The translations under genes and the position numbers were made by a program. A stretch of DNA of 5,745 bases. Origin: an uncultured Neisseria sp. GTDB taxonomy: Bacteria > Pseudomonadota > Gammaproteobacteria > Burkholderiales > Neisseriaceae. The notes under the pieces were generated by a model that was not told the DNA's origin, made no database searches, and saw nothing but the letters and a program-made list of their open reading frames with translations. Within the stretch, counting starts at the first letter, position 1. Every line of letters begins with the position of its first letter. Shown here piece after piece: positions 5,157 through 5,745 of the stretch. Where the stretch lies: the NCBI GenBank assembly GCA_927911515.1, contig CAKMQH010000149.1:1-5745 (forward strand), in the 5' to 3' direction.

Positions 5157-5166
5157 TTCAGACGAC
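5157..5166 (-). repeat. DUS 10-mer core inside folC
   Basis: The reverse complement of GTCGTCTGAA. The full 12-mer would differ at one outer base (GG instead of AG). It encodes part of HSDDP in the C-terminal part of FolC. Confidence 0.8.
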
Positions 5167-5736
5167 CCCGCGCGCAATCGAAATTCTCTGCCGTTCCCCG
5201 CATTGCGCGGCGCATATCAGCTTTCCAACGCAGCCTGTGCATTGACCGTGTTGGAATGTTTGAACGACAAACTGCCGGTGGACATCGGCGCCATCAAGCG
5301 CGGATTGCTGCTGGTTGAAAACCCCGGACGTTTCCAAGTTCTGCCCGGTCGTCCGCTGACCGTTTTGGATGTCGGACACAATCCCCACGCCGCCCGCGCC
5401 CTGCGCCGCAGCCTGATTAATTTGGCTTTTGCGCAAAAGCGCACCGCCGTGTTCAGTATGTTGTCCGACAAAGACATAGACGGCGTGTTGGAAATCGTTA
5501 AAGACCAGTTTGACGAATGGTATATCGCGCCTTTGGACGTGCCGCGCGGCATGACGACGGACGCGTTGCAGGCGAAACTGGAAGCACAAAATATCGAAAA
5601 TATACAAACTTTTACCTCCGTTCGAGAGGCGTACCGCGCCGCTTTGGCTAAGGCGGGCGAAAATGATAGAATCGTTGTTTTCGGCTCATTTCATACCGTT
5701 GCCGACGTAATGGCGGCGTTGTAAAAGGAAATCTCC

Positions 5737-5745
5737 ATGTCTGAC
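5737..5745 (+). CDS. Start of a downstream gene, truncated by the window edge
   Basis: ATG TCT GAC (MSD) begins 12 nt after the folC stop, and AAGGA (5726-5730) lies 6 nt upstream, a good ribosome binding site. The gene is probably co-transcribed with folC. Three codons do not identify it. From memory, folC in Neisseria is often followed by a SPOR-domain cell-envelope gene (tpc/dedD-like), so that is the first candidate, by context only. Confidence 0.6.

Larger units (their letters stand above)
4451..5724 (+). pseudogene. folC: Bifunctional dihydrofolate synthase/folylpolyglutamate synthase, interrupted by a one-base frameshift
   Basis: FolC adds glutamate to dihydropteroate and extends the polyglutamate tail of folates, using ATP, in the cytoplasm. 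The N-terminal frame (4451-5071) shows the P-loop GTNGKGS (47-53), TSPHLLRYNERI (73-84), YFEFNALAA (114-122), LEVGLGGRLDAVN (136-148) and DLDHQAFLGDT (161-171). After FEK at residue 179 it leaves the family sequence, gives unrelated residues (QACSAVANPQ) and stops at 5069-5071. The family sequence continues in the -1 frame as AGVFRSGKPAI, with GAYQLSNAACAL, PGRFQ and DVGHNPHAARAL, up to the TAA at 5722-5724. Restoring one base near 4983-4987 (GAAAAGCAGG to GAAAAAGCAGG or GAAAAGGCAGG) yields 424 residues, close to the 422 of E. coli FolC. No other lesion is seen, so a recent mutation or a read error is more likely than decay. The ATG at 4451 fits the family N-terminus (LQDWLSHLE); neither it nor the ATG at 4415 has a clear ribosome site. 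Confidence 0.9.

Noticed and set aside
4724..5242. A 172-residue minus-strand open frame across the folC frameshift
   Set aside because: It is the complement of coding DNA for FolC on both sides of the break and shows no domain of its own.
1..5745. Mobile elements, CRISPR arrays, prophage or toxin-island signatures
   Set aside because: No transposase, integrase, direct-repeat array or sharp composition change is visible. The only dispersed repeat is the DUS.

Overview
The window looks like chromosomal DNA from a commensal Neisseria. The main evidence is the DNA uptake sequence (DUS). Its 12-mer AGGTCGTCTGAA occurs six times exactly, and the 10-mer core GTCGTCTGAA occurs three more times. As I recall, this is the 'mucDUS' dialect of the N. 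mucosa/sicca group, not the ATGCCGTCTGAA form of meningococcus and gonococcus. The proteins also read as neisserial. This is core housekeeping DNA; I see no mobile element, CRISPR array or foreign island.

Layout. Positions 1-274 (minus strand) hold a compact tRNA unit: a sigma70-like promoter, tRNA-Arg(ACG), tRNA-Glu(UUC) and a strong intrinsic terminator at the window edge. Upstream of it on the same strand is dgt (334-1686), a dNTP triphosphohydrolase of the HD family. The interval 1687-1869 is a divergent promoter region with one DUS. On the plus strand follow rsmA (1870-2649; 16S rRNA dimethyladenosine transferase) and, 17 nt later, an amino-acid ABC transporter ATPase (2667-3395). A terminator-like hairpin made of one intact and one damaged DUS (3406-3447) closes this pair. 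A leader with a second hairpin (3471-3503) precedes a small, very acidic protein of unknown function (3517-3876). Four nt after it comes a two-helix membrane protein resembling YgfX (3881-4315). Then comes folC (4451-5724; dihydrofolate/folylpolyglutamate synthase), and the first codons of a further gene begin at 5737.

The genes do not form one pathway. tRNA supply, dNTP balance, ribosome maturation, amino-acid uptake and folate polyglutamylation sit side by side, as is common in Neisseria, where transcription units are short and DUS hairpins or DUS copies separate them.

The most notable point is a one-base deletion in folC near 4983-4987. It splits an otherwise intact 424-residue reading frame into a 206-residue N-terminal part and an out-of-frame C-terminal part. 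folC is normally needed for folate metabolism, so this is either a sequencing or assembly error in a short A run, a recent mutation, or an unusual recoding event. Other points are a DUS that supplies the rsmA stop codon, the DUS pair with a one-base deletion in one arm, and the bulged leader hairpin. I did not find clear evidence of a new biological system.
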